From NCBI RefSeq assembly GCF_945859705.1, contig NC_079135.1, forward strand, positions 123,932,551 through 123,996,550: 64,000 bases of DNA, read 5' to 3'. The DNA is from Episyrphus balteatus (Eukaryota > Arthropoda > Insecta > Diptera > Syrphidae). Shown here one piece after another: positions 1 to 12,674 of the stretch. A program made the position numbers and the translations under genes. Each line of letters starts with the position of its first letter. Position 1 is the first letter of the stretch. The notes beneath the pieces were generated by a model. It saw only the letters and a program-made list of their open reading frames with translations. It was not told the DNA's origin and ran no database searches.

Positions 1-1057
1 ATCTATATATACATTTATTATAATTTTTAGTTATTGCCTGCCGAAATTTCAAGCATAGGGATAAAATTTTTATCTCGTACTTTTAATTTTGCAAATTAAA
101 ATTCTTGTATCATTCCAAATTTACTAATTTCTTTATTAAAATTGAATTAAGTCATAAAAGTAAATAATTTAACTCTTCATCATTTGTTCTGGTGTGTTGG
201 TGGTTTGTTTTAGCTAATTTTATAGTTGCAAGGTTGCAAGGCGGGCGGTAATGTTCAATTCAGAACGTTCTACCGGGGGGAAGCAAACGACTACGTGAAA
301 AACGTACTCCGTTTTTAGGGAGAATTGCGTACTCCGTTTTACGGAAAATTGCGGAACGCAAATTCTCCCTATTCTCGAACACACCCACGTTTCGTTTCCT
401 CCCGGTCCGAATTAAAAATTGAACATTGCAGCCAACCTTAACCAATAAAAAACCATTCAATCACATTCATTCTCGCATCCATCAATTCAAAGTTGTCATT
501 CTTTCCATATTCAACGTCAACCAGCCATCACCACACCAAGTACGCAAGTAGTACCTACTACAGAAAAGAAAATAAAAAAAAAAAAAAAAAAGGAAAACTT
601 TAAACTAAAGAAAATTCTAACAATTTATAAGTAATAGATTAAAGTTAAATATTATCAAATAAATAAAATTAAGGAAAAAGAAAAGTAAACGTTTTTAACA
701 CAACATAAGGAAAAAGGAAAAGAACAAAAAAAAAAAGGTACGGCTCCGCCCCAACATATAGGTAGGTACATTTAACCTTTTTAGGGAGTTCTTATGTAAT
801 CTTTGGAAGAAGAATAATTTAAGTTAACATTTCAAAGCTCATGAAAGAGGTTTACTGAAATTCAAAAAGAATACTGTGCGTAGAAGTCTGTTTTTTTAAG
901 AGATTCAGGTCTGTAGCTAGCATTTTTTGTCATTATAAATGAAAACAGCGATATCCAAGAAAAGACAAAATAAATACAAAATGATTTCGGTACACTTAAT
1001 GGTAACAGATTAAAAAAAAAAAAATAGGCTCGTGCAGAGTAACAGTCTGTTACATAG
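1..1057. other. AT-rich stretch without a gene
   Basis: I see no coding frame with recognisable content. It holds a small foldback (248-429) and purine-rich, poly-A-rich DNA around 565-745. The last bases run into a degenerate reverse-transcriptase fragment. Confidence 0.6.
248..429. repeat. 182 bp foldback (MITE-like)
   Basis: The ends are inverted: GTAATGTTCAATT at 248-260 and AATTGAACATTGC at 417-429, one mismatch. A second inverted pair lies inside (AGGGAGAATTGCG and its complement near 355-370). The motif CGTACTCCGTTTT occurs twice in between. No target-site duplication was recognised. Confidence 0.6.
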
Positions 1058-1286
1058 GGCGTCCCGCAAGGTAGTCACCTGGGACCTCTTCTTTTTATTT
1101 TAACTATTAATGACGTACCGTTATGGTTTACGTAAGAGTGAAATTCTTATTTTTGCAAATGATATGATAATTTACAAAAGCATAAGCTCTGTGCAATGAC
1201 CGCATAGCCTTACAAGATGATCTTGATAGATTTGCTATTTGGTGTACAAAGAACGGTTTAAATTTCTACCCGACTAAATGTCAACA
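1058..1286 (+). pseudogene. Non-LTR reverse transcriptase fragment, degenerate
   Basis: From 1058 the plus strand reads GVPQGSHLGPLLF followed by INDVP, which is the classic motif B block of LINE reverse transcriptases. After a frame change it reads IFANDMIIYK, a decayed form of the FADD catalytic block (motif C, one Asp replaced by Asn). After a further frame change it reads LQDDLDRFAIWC and then LNFYPTKC, the conserved stretch just downstream of motif C. The fragment is about 76 codons where a full RT domain has about 250, and it carries frameshifts and stops, so it is dead. The GVPQGS wording suggests the CR1/Jockey group of LINEs, but clade assignment is inference. It ends abruptly where a hairpin and tandem repeat begin at 1289. 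Confidence 0.85.
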
Positions 1287-1288
1287 AG

Positions 1289-1735
1289 GCCGTATCACGT
1301 CAGGTTTTTGAAATATCCTCATTTTTGACATTTTTGAGGATATTTAAAAAACCTGACGTGATACGGCAAAATAGACTTCGGGTTCGGTTTTAGCGGCCCA
1401 AAAAACATACGACTAACATAAGCGCATCCCCAGATAAGAACTTTTGTTTTTTTTGATTTTGACATTTTTTAAGGATATCTCATAAACCTGACGTGATAGG
1501 GCAAAATTGACTTTGAATCTGGATTTAGCGACCCAAAAACTATATGAATAACATATTCGCACATCCAGTTGAGAGAAAAAAATATTTTTTTTTTCGTGAC
1601 ATTTTTTGAGGTTATCTCAAAATCCTGACGTAATAGGGGAAAGACGGACTTCAGATTCGGTTTCAGCTACCCAGAAACTATATGAAAAACATAGTCGCAA
1701 CTACAGGTCAGAACTTTTTTCTTTTTTTGTGTGGC
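1289..1735. repeat. Hairpin plus three-unit 136 bp tandem repeat
   Basis: Two 32 bp arms (1289-1320 and 1336-1367) are inverted copies with one mismatch, around a 15 bp loop. The right arm starts the first of three direct units. The landmark CCTGACGTRATA recurs at about 1352, 1487 and 1624, giving a period of 135-137 bp. Each unit also holds a GGTTT(T/C)AGC(G/T)(G/A)CCCA-like block and a TATG(A/A)ATAACATA-like block. No protein is encoded. Confidence 0.8.
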
Positions 1736-2794
1736 TGTGTAATGTTACTGCCTATAATTTTTGAACTTAGGGCAGATACCGAAAATAAAAAAAAATGGGC
1801 TAATCTGGGCTAACGCTGGGCAAACAAGCCACAGTGCAAAACCAACAATTTTAACACTGAATAAAAAAATTATTTTTTGGGGTTTTTGAGGTGAAAAAAA
1901 TAATTCCGTTATAATTTTAATTTTATAACTAAGAGTGGGCTTACGAAAAAAAATCTTTGGCTATCCCGGAAACATGCTCGACGCTATGTTTTTCAGTGTA
2001 AGAAGCCAAACTTCTTAACCAAACAAGTATTTTTTTTTCATCATTCAAAAAGTTGATATCTGACAGAATGTTCAAATTGTTTTTGAGAGACTAAAATGTA
2101 CAATGGATGGCGGCTATCGATTGTTTAACTGTCTTTTTTTTTTTTTTAAATCATGTTCAAAACGCTTGCATAGCTCCGAAAGAAATTAGAAATAAAACCT
2201 AACTTTTCATTTCGCTAAAAAAAAAACACCCTTTTACCTTGGATAAACACTTCTTAGTTATCATACCAACTACAACACTTTTACAGAATAGGTATTACAG
2301 ACTGGGTTTTAGGGGGAGCATTTGCCAGTGGGGTACCTGTGCCAGTCCAGGTTTTTTTCCAAACCAACAGAATATTAAATACCGAAAAATCATTTTCTGT
2401 TGCACATTTATGATTGAAAACTTTGCACAAAGTTTGACAGCTTTTGGCTGGACACGAAATAAATTAGACGCTTGTGTTAGTTTTTTAATGTTGAGAACCA
2501 TGATATGAAGGTACATAACCGTCGTAAATTGTAGGTATTTGTCGTGTTAAATTACTTTTTGATACAAATATCTTTTCAAAATTATGTGTACTATGCTGTG
2601 TAGAAGCGATTTTTTTTACTGTTTAATTTATAAAAAAGTTATAAGTAAATTTTTGAAAGATTAGCTTGTGGGGTGCATTTGCCATTCGTTTTTGGGTAGG
2701 TTTTGCTCTGGCAAATGCAAATTAAAAGAAACGTAAAAACTTTGCGTTAAGTCAATTTTCCTAAATCCTGGCAAATCCTCCCCCTTCTACCCTA
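1736..2794. other. AT-rich stretch without a gene
   Basis: No recognisable gene. It includes a short local repetition of TGGGCTAA and TGGGC near 1795-1830 and homopolymer T runs. The open frames on both strands around 2239-2516 overlap each other and resemble nothing I know. Confidence 0.5.
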
Positions 2795-4787
2795 CACGTG
2801 TTGGGGCTATGACAAAATGATGATTTTGGGTAAAGGAAATTTTGTTTGACAATTCTAAAGATGCCAGATGAAAGAAATATGAATTTTTGAAAAACACCTT
2901 GTTTTTTAGGGGTATTTTTGGGGCGTTTAAAAAATCTCAAACTTATAAAACATGTCGGTTCTGGACTTATTCATACATGTGCAAAAAATTTGAATCGTTT
3001 AGTGAGTTTTGACTGAATAACGGAAGAAACAAGTTTTTAAAACACACGTTTTTTAACCGTTTTTAACCGATTTTCATCGTTTTTTTATTTTTATCTTTTT
3101 TTCTTTAATAGATACAGGAATAAAGTATAAGAAGTAATGATAGACCATGACCACGACTAAATATGTGCGAACATTTTCGTGAACACAATTATGAGATAAC
3201 GATAAAATAAAATTTTAGAATTCAACAGGTTATAACTTTTGACCAAGAGCAGATAGAAACTTTAATTAAACTTTTATGAGCATCCTGATACAATTACCTT
3301 TCATTTGGTATATCACACATAACGATAGACTAACTACAAGCTACACAATGTTAAATCAAGAAACTTGCGAAAAACCTCAAAACACCCGTGGAGATCTGTT
3401 GCTCCCCGAACAGCCACCAGCGCACAGTGCGTTGACCAGTGGACAAAAATAAAAAAATCAAGCCTATTATATGATGAAAAACCAGTGCTTCACATGTAGG
3501 GCTTATATTCAACACTAATAAAACACAGTTTTTCACTACTTAAATATAAGATTCAAAAGGATTAGTGGTGTTCTTCATGATATGTTGATTATTTATTCAA
3601 GCTAAGGTTCAAATTGATGTTTATCATTTTTTTTTTAAGTGCAAACAAATGTTCTTGACTTTTTTTTTTGTTAATTATCAAAATTATTATCTGAAGATCA
3701 GGTGTGTATGTCAATTTGTTTTTGTAAAGTGAAATTAGTATTTAAAAAATATAACCAACAAAAACTCTTTTTTTTGTGACTCAAAAACTAAATTTATATC
3801 AGACTTTAGCAAGCTGTAGCAGAATCTTGTATGCCACAAGGTTCCCTTATGTTTCTACTTTCTTATCATGCTCACCTTTTTTGCTCATACTTGCTCATCT
3901 TCAAAATATTTACATTTTTGTAGACTCATTTTCAGTACTAAAAAATAAGAACTTTTTCGAAAAATTGGCTTAAATTGTAAAATTTTCAAACATAAAGGTG
4001 CTTTATGAGTTTATTTTAAGAAAACAAAAAGCTGTGGATTCTAAAGCGCCTTTCAAAATATTTCGTTCCAAAATATCGGGGAATTTAATTGCACTTTTGT
4101 CATTTTTTGGACAATTTTCTCATTTTGCCTGCAGAGTTAGCTCTCATTCGATATTATTTAATTGTTTATTATTTTTTTGTGAAATTTATCATTACTTTGA
4201 TGAAATATACCATAAATATGTGTTTCTGAAGGTTTTGCTTATTCAAAAAAACACAAATTTTTTATATTCTGATTTTTGTCCACATCCCCCATACAGTCGA
4301 CGCACTGTGGCAGAGTGGGAAGTACCGTAATTAAATCTCAGTCTAGAAATTCGACATGGTTGACTTTAAAAAATTCTAACTTCTCTTTTAGGCATCTTTG
4401 AAATGAGTTTGATACGTCATATGAAAGGTGTAACAATAAGCTTTCACATGGTATAAAATTTTTTATAGGTTGTCAAACAAAAAATTGATTTAATAGCATG
4501 AGAACATAAAAATAAATGTTTTTTTTTTGCTTTTTTTTGAAGAAATTTTATCGAGTTTAAAAAATTCTAGCTCTTTTTGTAGATGTTTCATAGACTTGAT
4601 CGATATATATATATTGAGCTAAGACAATAAGCTTTCAGATAATTTAAAATTTATATACGTTGTCATATAAAAATTATAGATTTGAAGGTGATAGAATAAA
4701 AATAGGTAGATTTTTTCTATTTTTTATTTGCAAAAAATTTTTTTAGGTTTCCCTTCTACCACGTGTGAATTGCACACATGATTTTTT
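2795..4787 (-). repeat. 187-bp-unit dispersed repeat, copy 1, interrupted
   Basis: Read on the minus strand this matches copy 2 (12.8-13.8 kb) over most of its length. It starts with a hairpin-like ATCATGTGTG...CACACGTGG block near 4745-4785. Next come 187-bp-type units containing TCTGAAAGCTTATTGTCTTA and a run of ATAT before CGATCAAGTC. It ends in a segment finishing at GTCATAGCCCCAACACGTG. The match breaks at 3424 and resumes at 4308, where an 883 bp element is inserted. Confidence 0.8.
3425..4307. mobile_element. 883 bp insertion with inverted ends
   Basis: It interrupts repeat copy 1 exactly where copy 2 is continuous. The left end is CAGTGCGTTGACCAGTGG and the right end, complemented, is CAGTGCGTCGACTGTATGG. 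Both ends then have GTGGACAAAAAT or a close match. I could not identify a matching target-site duplication. The 110-codon frame at 3998-4330 runs out through the right end and resembles no known transposase. It is likely a non-autonomous DNA transposon of unknown superfamily. Confidence 0.6.
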
Positions 4788-6729
4788 TTTTACTCAAATT
4801 TTGGTGTCAAAATGTTGCATCTTTTTTTGATACCAACTTTCTCATAATCTCATCCTCATGATCCTTACGTCAAATCTGCCAAAATAGATTCTTTATTACA
4901 TTTAATCATTATTGCTAAACTAAACGATAATTTGGAATTAATTTGCATTTACCTATTCGTATACATCTGATGATGGGTTGTTGCCTCAAGACTCATCGGA
5001 TCCTTAACCATGTGTAAGCATATTATACTCTCTATATCTATGTCATCCTTTCAGCTTGGTTGAATGAGAGCCCTGAGCCCTAAACGTCGTAGTCGTCGTC
5101 AGTAAGATAATTCCACAGATACACAAATTAAAGGACAACCTGGGTAAAATTTATTACCAAAGCTTCTCTGCACATAGGTACCTCTATAATACTTTTGCCC
5201 GGATGGCAAAATGTTTGTTTAACATTATTCCTTGCCAGCCTCTTCATTGTGCTTTAGTGGACGTGTGAAGTTTTAGTACCTGTGGTCCACCGAGACCAAG
5301 CTGCAGACACTCCTACATTAATATATATGGTAATTTAGAGCGCACCCCTCTCGGGAAGGACCTTAAGCTATATAAACATATATATTCAAGTGTAGGTATG
5401 GTATATGTTAGACGTTGACATCAATGGTGGCAACTTGACAATAATTAATGTTTACTTGTTTTAAGGATTCCATTTCACTTGGCCATGGGCGAGAGCGAGA
5501 GCATCTGTGTTTTTGTGTTCATTATAGATAGGAAGTCAAGGATGTGGTAAACATCAAATGTCATATCATACAATTGTCATCAAGGAAACTGATCCTTAAA
5601 AACGTTTGATTTCATTGACATCAAGTATATATCAACCATACGAGTACTTTAATTATTTGAATTTCGATTGTTTTTGGCGTTAACATTTGGGGAAAAACTT
5701 TTTCCCTAAAATTTGCCTTTTTTCTCTCTGAAGTACCGAGAGTGACATCCCCCTGGGGAGTTTGATGGTTTTTCCCAAACCACCATAAACAAACGTGCCA
5801 ATTACAAAGGACTAACTTTCTCGTATTCACAATTCACCTCGCCGCCGCCGCCACCGATTATTACGATGCGATCTGTTATTTGGAATTTTAGGTTTGTTTG
5901 ATTTAATAGAAATTCGAACGTGCCTCATTGCTTGCTTCCGATGGCACATCGCAGGATATGTATTCGGGGTACCTCTCTACTCTAAGGACTTCCCGTGTTG
6001 CTGGTGTGTGGGTTTTTTGAATGTGGGAATAGATTTGATTATATATTATAGAAGCAGCAGACAAATTCAATACCATCATCACACACAACCCTGGTAAAAC
6101 CAAACAACGGAAACTGCGAAAAAGTGATTGATGGGCTTCAAATTGATTTATGCGCAGATTATTAAATTAGGCTTTTTGTTATCCTATTGCTATTAAAAGG
6201 ATTTGCATAATTGATTTAAGGATATTGCATTGAGAGAGTGGGATGGAAATGATTTTTGTTTGTGTATACATATACCTTTTATGTTGACGTGATTAGATTT
6301 TATCAAATTTGATGAAAACTTTTGCAAAAGCAAGAACCTCTATTGTTGAAAATTTTGTAGGTACCTATAGGTTTTTGTGAGCAAGCTAACTTCTTTTTTG
6401 GACACAGATTTGTTCGTTTTATTAAATGAGTTTTGATTAAATTATATTGAGGGGATATTGTTTTTTAAGTAATTGAAATGCACTCCTTAGGCCTACATTT
6501 TACATAGCCGCACATAGCCGGGAACCGGGTAAACGGCCCGGAAAGCCGGCATTCTCCTTAAAAAAATATAAATTGGACAGGTTTTATTTTTTAGTTTTTT
6601 GAAAAAAGTTTCGAAAGCCATATTTTTAAAAATAGAAATTTGACGATTTCAATTTTTTTGAACAATCAATGGCTAAAAACACTTTCTTAAAGTTTAAAAA
6701 TATATAAAAACTTAAAAAATCAAAGATCT
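4788..6729. other. Long stretch without a recognised gene
   Basis: I read both strands and found no exon-like segment with known protein content. There is a short GCC-rich run near 5842-5856 and a GC-rich patch with small self-complementary pieces (AGCCGG and CCGGCT types) at 6505-6555. The frames at 5621-5830 and 5894-6103 are open on opposite strands and are probably chance. Confidence 0.5.
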
Positions 6730-6860
6730 GGTACGCAGATTCAAGCTAAATTTTATCTGTCATAAATTGTATCGATAAGGTGCTCAAATAAAATTTTAGG
6801 TCGGCTAAATTTTTTTCAATATTTTGTATGGGAGCTAAAATTAAGCTCGATCTGCGTACC
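6730..6860. repeat. 131 bp foldback
   Basis: GGTACGCAGAT at 6730-6740 is mirrored by ATCTGCGTACC ending at 6860. The complementarity continues inward through AAGCT and AAATTTT with a few mismatches, for about 24 bp per arm. The outermost motif resembles the TACGCAG end of the foldback at 30242-30464. Confidence 0.6.
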
Positions 6861-6972
6861 ATGCTTAACTTTCGAAACATTTAACTTAGAGGTCCGAAAA
6901 TTTGGAAAATTGTTAGGAACAATTTTTAAAACCCGGAACAAATTTAAAAAATTCAATTTTCGAAAAAAATAT

Positions 6973-8147
6973 GGACTAGTAGTACAGGTTAAATAGTACA
7001 TAAAATCAAGAAATAAAAAAAAAAAAAATGTTACATGAAACTTGGCAAAAAGTTTCCTTTTGGGATAAGAACCAAGTACAAAAAAGTCTATACAAAAAAA
7101 TTGGGTGGAAATGTGTTTTTTCGCGGAAAAGAGAAAGAGGGTGAAGGTCAAAAATATACTGAAAATAATTGTTTGTCGAATATCATCATATGACACATGT
7201 TTTTTGATGCTGAATCTAATGACATAAAAACAAAGTCAATACGATTGCTCTAAGAAAACCTATTGCCCATCAAAAACAAGGGTGCTTGTTTTTTTACTTG
7301 AACAGGTAAAATATATCCAAAACCTAAGTGAAAAACATGCTACAATAATAAAATTCTAGATGAAGGTTTTAGATAAAGCAGGGCAAACGATTCATAAAGT
7401 TCTTAAAATAATTTTTGGTGAAAGGGTGTTTTTTTGATGGGTTAAGTTGTGTGTGAAAAAGGTATCATAACAGCTGACTTACATTCTATAAATTTTTAAA
7501 ACTTAGTGAAAAGGTTTTGGTTGGTATAAGAATTAAGAATCTTTAAAATGTACAAAATTATCTTGAGTGAAAGGGTGTTTTTTTTTAAAGAAATGACGAA
7601 ATTCGGAATTAGTACCACAAAAACTGGGAAAAAATTGTTACACCAATGAAAATTGGTAAAAATGTTTCTTTTATAACAGAAACCAAGAATCCAAACAGTC
7701 TATACAAATATTTTAAGTCAAAGGATGTTTTTTTTTTGGAAATAGGGATAATCCGCGATAAGTCCCACAAAATCAATGGTATAAAAGGTACCCTCACGAG
7801 ATTCATTAAATATGTTCTCTTTCCCATAGGAATTACGAATAAAACAAATCTATAAATTTGTTTCATGTGAAAGGGTGTTTTTTTAGGTGTAGAGAAAATA
7901 TGGGTATATTTGAAAAAGTGTGAATTACTAGAGTTATATTAGTGGTACCCTATTGAAATTTAGTAATTATGTTACTTCTAAGATAAGAAACAAGAATCTA
8001 AAGGGTATATAAAAACACCCTTCCAAACAACTTTTTTGTATAGACTTTTTTTGTACTTGGTTCTTATCCCAAAAGGAAACTTTTTGCCAAGTTTCATGAG
8101 TGTAACAATTTTTTTTTTAAATGCCTATTTTACCTGACTATAGGTCC
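6973..8147. repeat. Foldback element with a ~150 bp tandem array
   Basis: Two inverted arms of about 130 bp bound the element (near 6973-7115 and 8015-8147). They share ATGAAACTTGGCAAAAAGTT and the following TCCTTTTGGGATAAGAACCA. Between them a poly-T-tailed motif of the type GTGAAAGGGTGTTTTTT recurs at about 7120, 7270, 7421, 7570, 7720 and 7870. The period is therefore 149-151 bp. No transposase is encoded, and frames in this region (for example 7609-7866) are by-products of the array. A relative of this element lies at 55690-56590. Confidence 0.75.
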
Positions 8148-8860
8148 AAAACTGTTTTTTGGTTTTAAAAACTCTATTTCTGAAAATTAAAAAAAAAAAA
8201 AAAATTGGAACAAATCAGGGAACATCGTTATAGTTGAAGTTAAAAAACTGTACTTTTTGTGAGGTTAGTTTGTAGCAATTAAAGTAGATAAGCAATTTAT
8301 TGTTAAATTCTGTTGATTTTGCCGTTGTCAGGTAAAAATACAAATTATCGAATGATGAAAGAATCCTTTGATCTACTCATCGATATCAGAACTATATACT
8401 TTCATAAAAAGTACAATTGGCGTCTTCTATTTATTCAACTTTTTCTTTGCTTTTGTTGTTCTTCAATATATTGTTGTAATTAATTTTGTTAATTCTCTGT
8501 TACACATACATAAATGCCCAGCAGGATTTTATTTTTCATCTTGCTTAATTAAATAATTATATACCAATTAGTGCAATAAATACAAACAATCGTTATTCCT
8601 TCTCAACAAAAGTACACACACATAAATGCTTCCTCCATCTGCCGGCCGGTTGGTACCTATATTTACATTACAATAAACAAATAAATGGAAATTACATTAA
8701 TTAATTACCTAATGATATAACCACACAAAACCAGATGGGAATATATTCCTCCTTCAAATGGACATAATTTACCTTTCCATATATAAAATATATACAAACA
8801 CTTACCATGTTTAAATTAACTACATACATAATTTGGAATTATTACAGAAAAATATTCTTG
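8148..8860. other. AT-rich stretch without a gene
   Basis: Nothing recognisable beyond AT-rich sequence. The 62-codon frame at 8368-8556 is hydrophobic low-complexity translation. Confidence 0.5.
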
Positions 8861-8868
8861 TATTTAAA

Positions 8869-9760
8869 TAGGAGAAGGTGGCCTAAAATGGCTCCCCTAA
8901 GCTAAATGTCCCATATCTCGAAAAAAAAGTAACATTCAAACTTAAATGCCATATACTTTTCAAAGTTTAATATATTACTCTCACATTTGTGTGCTTTGCG
9001 AGTTAAAAAAATTCCATTTCCACATATTTCACTCATCAAATTTACCCGGGTAAAATGGCACACTGTCCAAATATACCTGATTTGAAATGAAAAATGGAGT
9101 CAAAGGGCTCCTTTTCTATTTTCTTGGAACAAATGGTTCTTAATCCCCCCCCTCAAAATTTATGTGAGTCATTCAAAACCCTGTTACTGTTGGTTTCTCA
9201 TTTCCTTACTGTAGTTGTTGGGACTTTGAATAATTTAGATGCTTTTTTCCAGATTTTGGACGGAATCAAGGACTTTCCTCAGTCCTGGGCTTCCTCTTTG
9301 TAGTTCGTTTATGTTTAGCAACAATTTCACTATAAAAAAATGAAAATGTGAAAGTCGATATAAAATGCCATGTGAAATTAAGTATGCCATTTTACCCGAG
9401 TACTAAGGAAATTTTGCCCATTTGCCGAAAAATCTAAAATCGTTCTTAGCCAACTTATTACATTAAATTATTAAGAAATACTTCATATACATTACGTATA
9501 TTAACTTTTTTTTCCAAAATACAATGTTTTTTTATACTTTTTTTTGCAAAAAAAAATTTCACAAAATTATAACGAGTGTACTTTTTGATGTGGTCAGAGA
9601 CAGTTTGATCTGTTGTATTTTAATTTTCGTATAAATATGTCGGTTTTGCCAGATTAACATAAAATCGCGTTCATTAAACTTTCTAATTGTGTTGGATTCT
9701 ACGATTTCTAGCAAGATGGCCATTTTACCTTGGGGTGCCATTTTAGGCCACTTTCCCCTA
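8869..9760. mobile_element. 892 bp hAT-like MITE with 8 bp flanks
   Basis: The ends are inverted: TAGGAGAAGGTGGCCTAAAA at 8869 and, complemented from 9760, TAGGGGAAAGTGGCCTAAAA. The flanks TATTTAAA (8861-8868) and TATTTAAG (9761-9768) match at 7 of 8 positions and look like an 8 bp target-site duplication. AAAATGGC and its complement GCCATTTT recur inside and next to both ends, possibly as transposase-binding repeats. TAG/CAG termini with 8 bp duplications fit hAT elements; the superfamily is inferred because no transposase is present. Confidence 0.75.
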
Positions 9761-9768
9761 TATTTAAG

Positions 9769-12660
9769 TAAGTACAGCTTCAGGTAAGTATCTATTTTAT
9801 TTTTCTCCCCATGGAACTTTTATTATGATGGATTGCGTGACAGAATAATTTCAAATATTAAAATAACTTTTTTTTCCCTTCCCCAGGACAAAAATCCTCT
9901 GTGTAATAACCTTTTAGTAATGGTCCATAAGTTCGACGTGGTCACCTCAATTACAAGAAAAGAAACTCGTATAACTAGTCCTTGCTTTTGGTTGTGTTGT
10001 ATAAATCTTGCATTTCATCACGTCCTCCTCTATTCTAAACCTGGGACTCTTATTTAGGAAACTTTTCATCAGCATCAAGCAAAGTTTATAGATTTTAAAC
10101 CTAAACGTGTTCTTGTGTTTTGTTGGTTTTTCATAGGAAATACACTTTTGTTGTATCTATCATTGATGTGACTTAACGAAACAAAGTTTTGTTTCAACTC
10201 TCAACTCTTTTAATACAAAAAGTTGTTATGGCAACTCAAGGAAATACCCTACCCATCACTGGGAATCGTTGTCAAATTAAATCCCTATAGAAATCGATAC
10301 ACACACATGTTTAGTGATGGTAGGGATATGATGCCTTCTGGGTTGAATGCTGAGAGTTCTATGAGAAAAGAAAAACTTGACATTTCCTATTTTTGCCAGT
10401 ACAAAGTTATTTCCTTTTTTTAAAGGGAATTTTTCTTTTCCTTGCATGTCAATTTGCATATTACTTGTTGTTAAGCTCCATCACACACAGATATGGTAAT
10501 TGGTATTTTTTTTTTTTTTATTACAAACACAAACATGCAAACATCCCAGGTAAATCAATTATGATCCTTTTCCCAGGAAACTATACATACTTTGTCTGGG
10601 AAATTTTCATTTCGAGTGAAAAGTATAAAAATTTTTAAATTGCTTCCTCGTCCGGAAATTTGTGCGGTTTGTTTAAAAGTGTGCTCTGTCTGCGAAGTCA
10701 TCGTCGTTGGTTGTGTTGTAGTGTGGTTATATCCTCGAGACACACAGAGAAAAAAAGAGAGAGTTTGAGTTTTTTTAATTAAATGATATTGGTTTACGTT
10801 TATTTCTTTTATATATATGAAGTATCACGCGAGAGAGATATCATCCTGAAGGAAGAAGAAGGGTTTTCCTTAGCCAAGCGAAATATTGATTAAGGTAAAG
10901 CGCAAACACATCAGGAGCTATATACAGCGGAAATTGGATAGCAATACTTACAGAAATTCAATTTCAAAATTGAATCTTCCTTTTGGCCACCCTCACACTC
11001 TTCTATTTCCCTATGAAATGAGTGTTCTCTCTCATCGCAATTGCAATGAGAAAAGTAAACAGTTCCCTTTCTAGAAAAAGGGTACCTATGTTTATATATT
11101 ATATATATTTTGTTGTTTTGTTATAGTTGCCTTCCGGTTTCATAACCACAACTTTCCAATCATTGCAAAAGGATATTTGTGGTTATTAAAGGTTTTTGAT
11201 TGGTACTTGTGTAAGTTTTCAAATTGGAACTGACAGTTTTAATATTGTGTTGAGTTTATTTCTCATTTTAGTAACCACATACAGAGTTTTTGATATGAAA
11301 ATTAGAAATTTCATTTTTTGATTGTTGGGGTCAGAAGCAGGTTTTCAAAAATTGAAAATAGGAAATTATTAAGGCCAAAGGCAAAACCTTTTTAGTATAC
11401 CTAAATATTATAACTATATAAGGTTGTAAACATATCAATAACAATTTTCTAAATAATTTTCTATACATAAAAAAAAACTTGAAAACCACATTTTTCAGTA
11501 TTTTTAAAGCATCAGCAGACTATTTTTAATCTGTATCAAAATTGCATCAACTAAAGTTTCTCTTGAGGTTTTTCCCTATCTAAATTTATCCATCTAAAAT
11601 CATCCACTCAGGTTATTTTATTGAATGATACAAAGGAAGTTTTTTTTTAAATTAGGGAAGGTGTTCGTCTATGTTGCACAATGAAAGAAAAATCGATAGT
11701 GTATCAATAGCATAGAGAGAGATAGGTACTTTGGTAAATGGTAAAAGTTTTTCAAACTATAAAACGTGTTGTGTTTAAGGACCATGAAATTACTATTCAA
11801 GGTTCTATTTTAGAGTAAAACTACGACTTTTGACGTCACGATGAATAAAAATGTTTACTTTAATGTTTTAACTTTGAGTGAATATTATATTTTTTACTAT
11901 TTTGGATAAATTTGTACATGGTAGCCATGTGAATTAATTGTGGCTTAGTATAAGTGTGCCCCAAGACATCAATGGAATCAAGATATTTTGATAGTAATTT
12001 TTGGAAGAACAGACATGAATTAACCACCAACTCAATATTTTAAGCGTATGAAGATATCGAGTTGAATTCGTTTTATTTGGAAGCAGTGCATTCGAAAAAT
12101 TTTGATCAAATACTTTATAAACCTTTTCGGGGAAAAACCAGAAAAACCAGAATCCAAAAAAATCCAAAATCCAGGAAACCCTAAATCTTTATTTTCGGGA
12201 TTTTGGGTTCTCGGGATTTCAGTCGCTGTTCTTGAAAATCATGTTAGCTTGTAGGTACCAAATTTTTGTTCAAATACTACATAGAAGTCAATGTTGTTAG
12301 AATAAGAATGCATTTAGCTCATGATAGCAGTCCAAAATGATCTAAATTACTTTAGTGAAAAAAAGAGGTTGTCTGTAAAGCCGGTTTACGGACGATGATT
12401 TTACGTGATAACGTCGTCAGAAAACAGGTTGTGTGATTTTGTTTAAAATGAGTCAATTGAAGCGTTTACACTAAGGGAAAAAACAACTGAATGTCAATGA
12501 AAACAACATTGATTCAACTATTTTTCGGAAAGATTTTGCGTTGAAGACGAAAATTTTAAAATCAAAGTAGAACTTCGTTAGTTTAAAGTGGTTTGCCGTT
12601 ATAAAACATCTTTAAATCAAAGTTGTTTCAACTTTGAAAAAAGCATCAATTTACTAAACA
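9769..12660. other. Long stretch without a recognised gene
   Basis: I found no exon-like segment. Frames at 9833-10057, 10223-10459 and 11934-12167 are open but resemble nothing known and partly overlap on opposite strands. Around 12120-12230 there is a locally repetitive AAACCAGAA / AATCCAAAA / TCGGGATTT stretch. Confidence 0.45.
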
Positions 12661-12674
12661 AAAAGAAAAAATTG

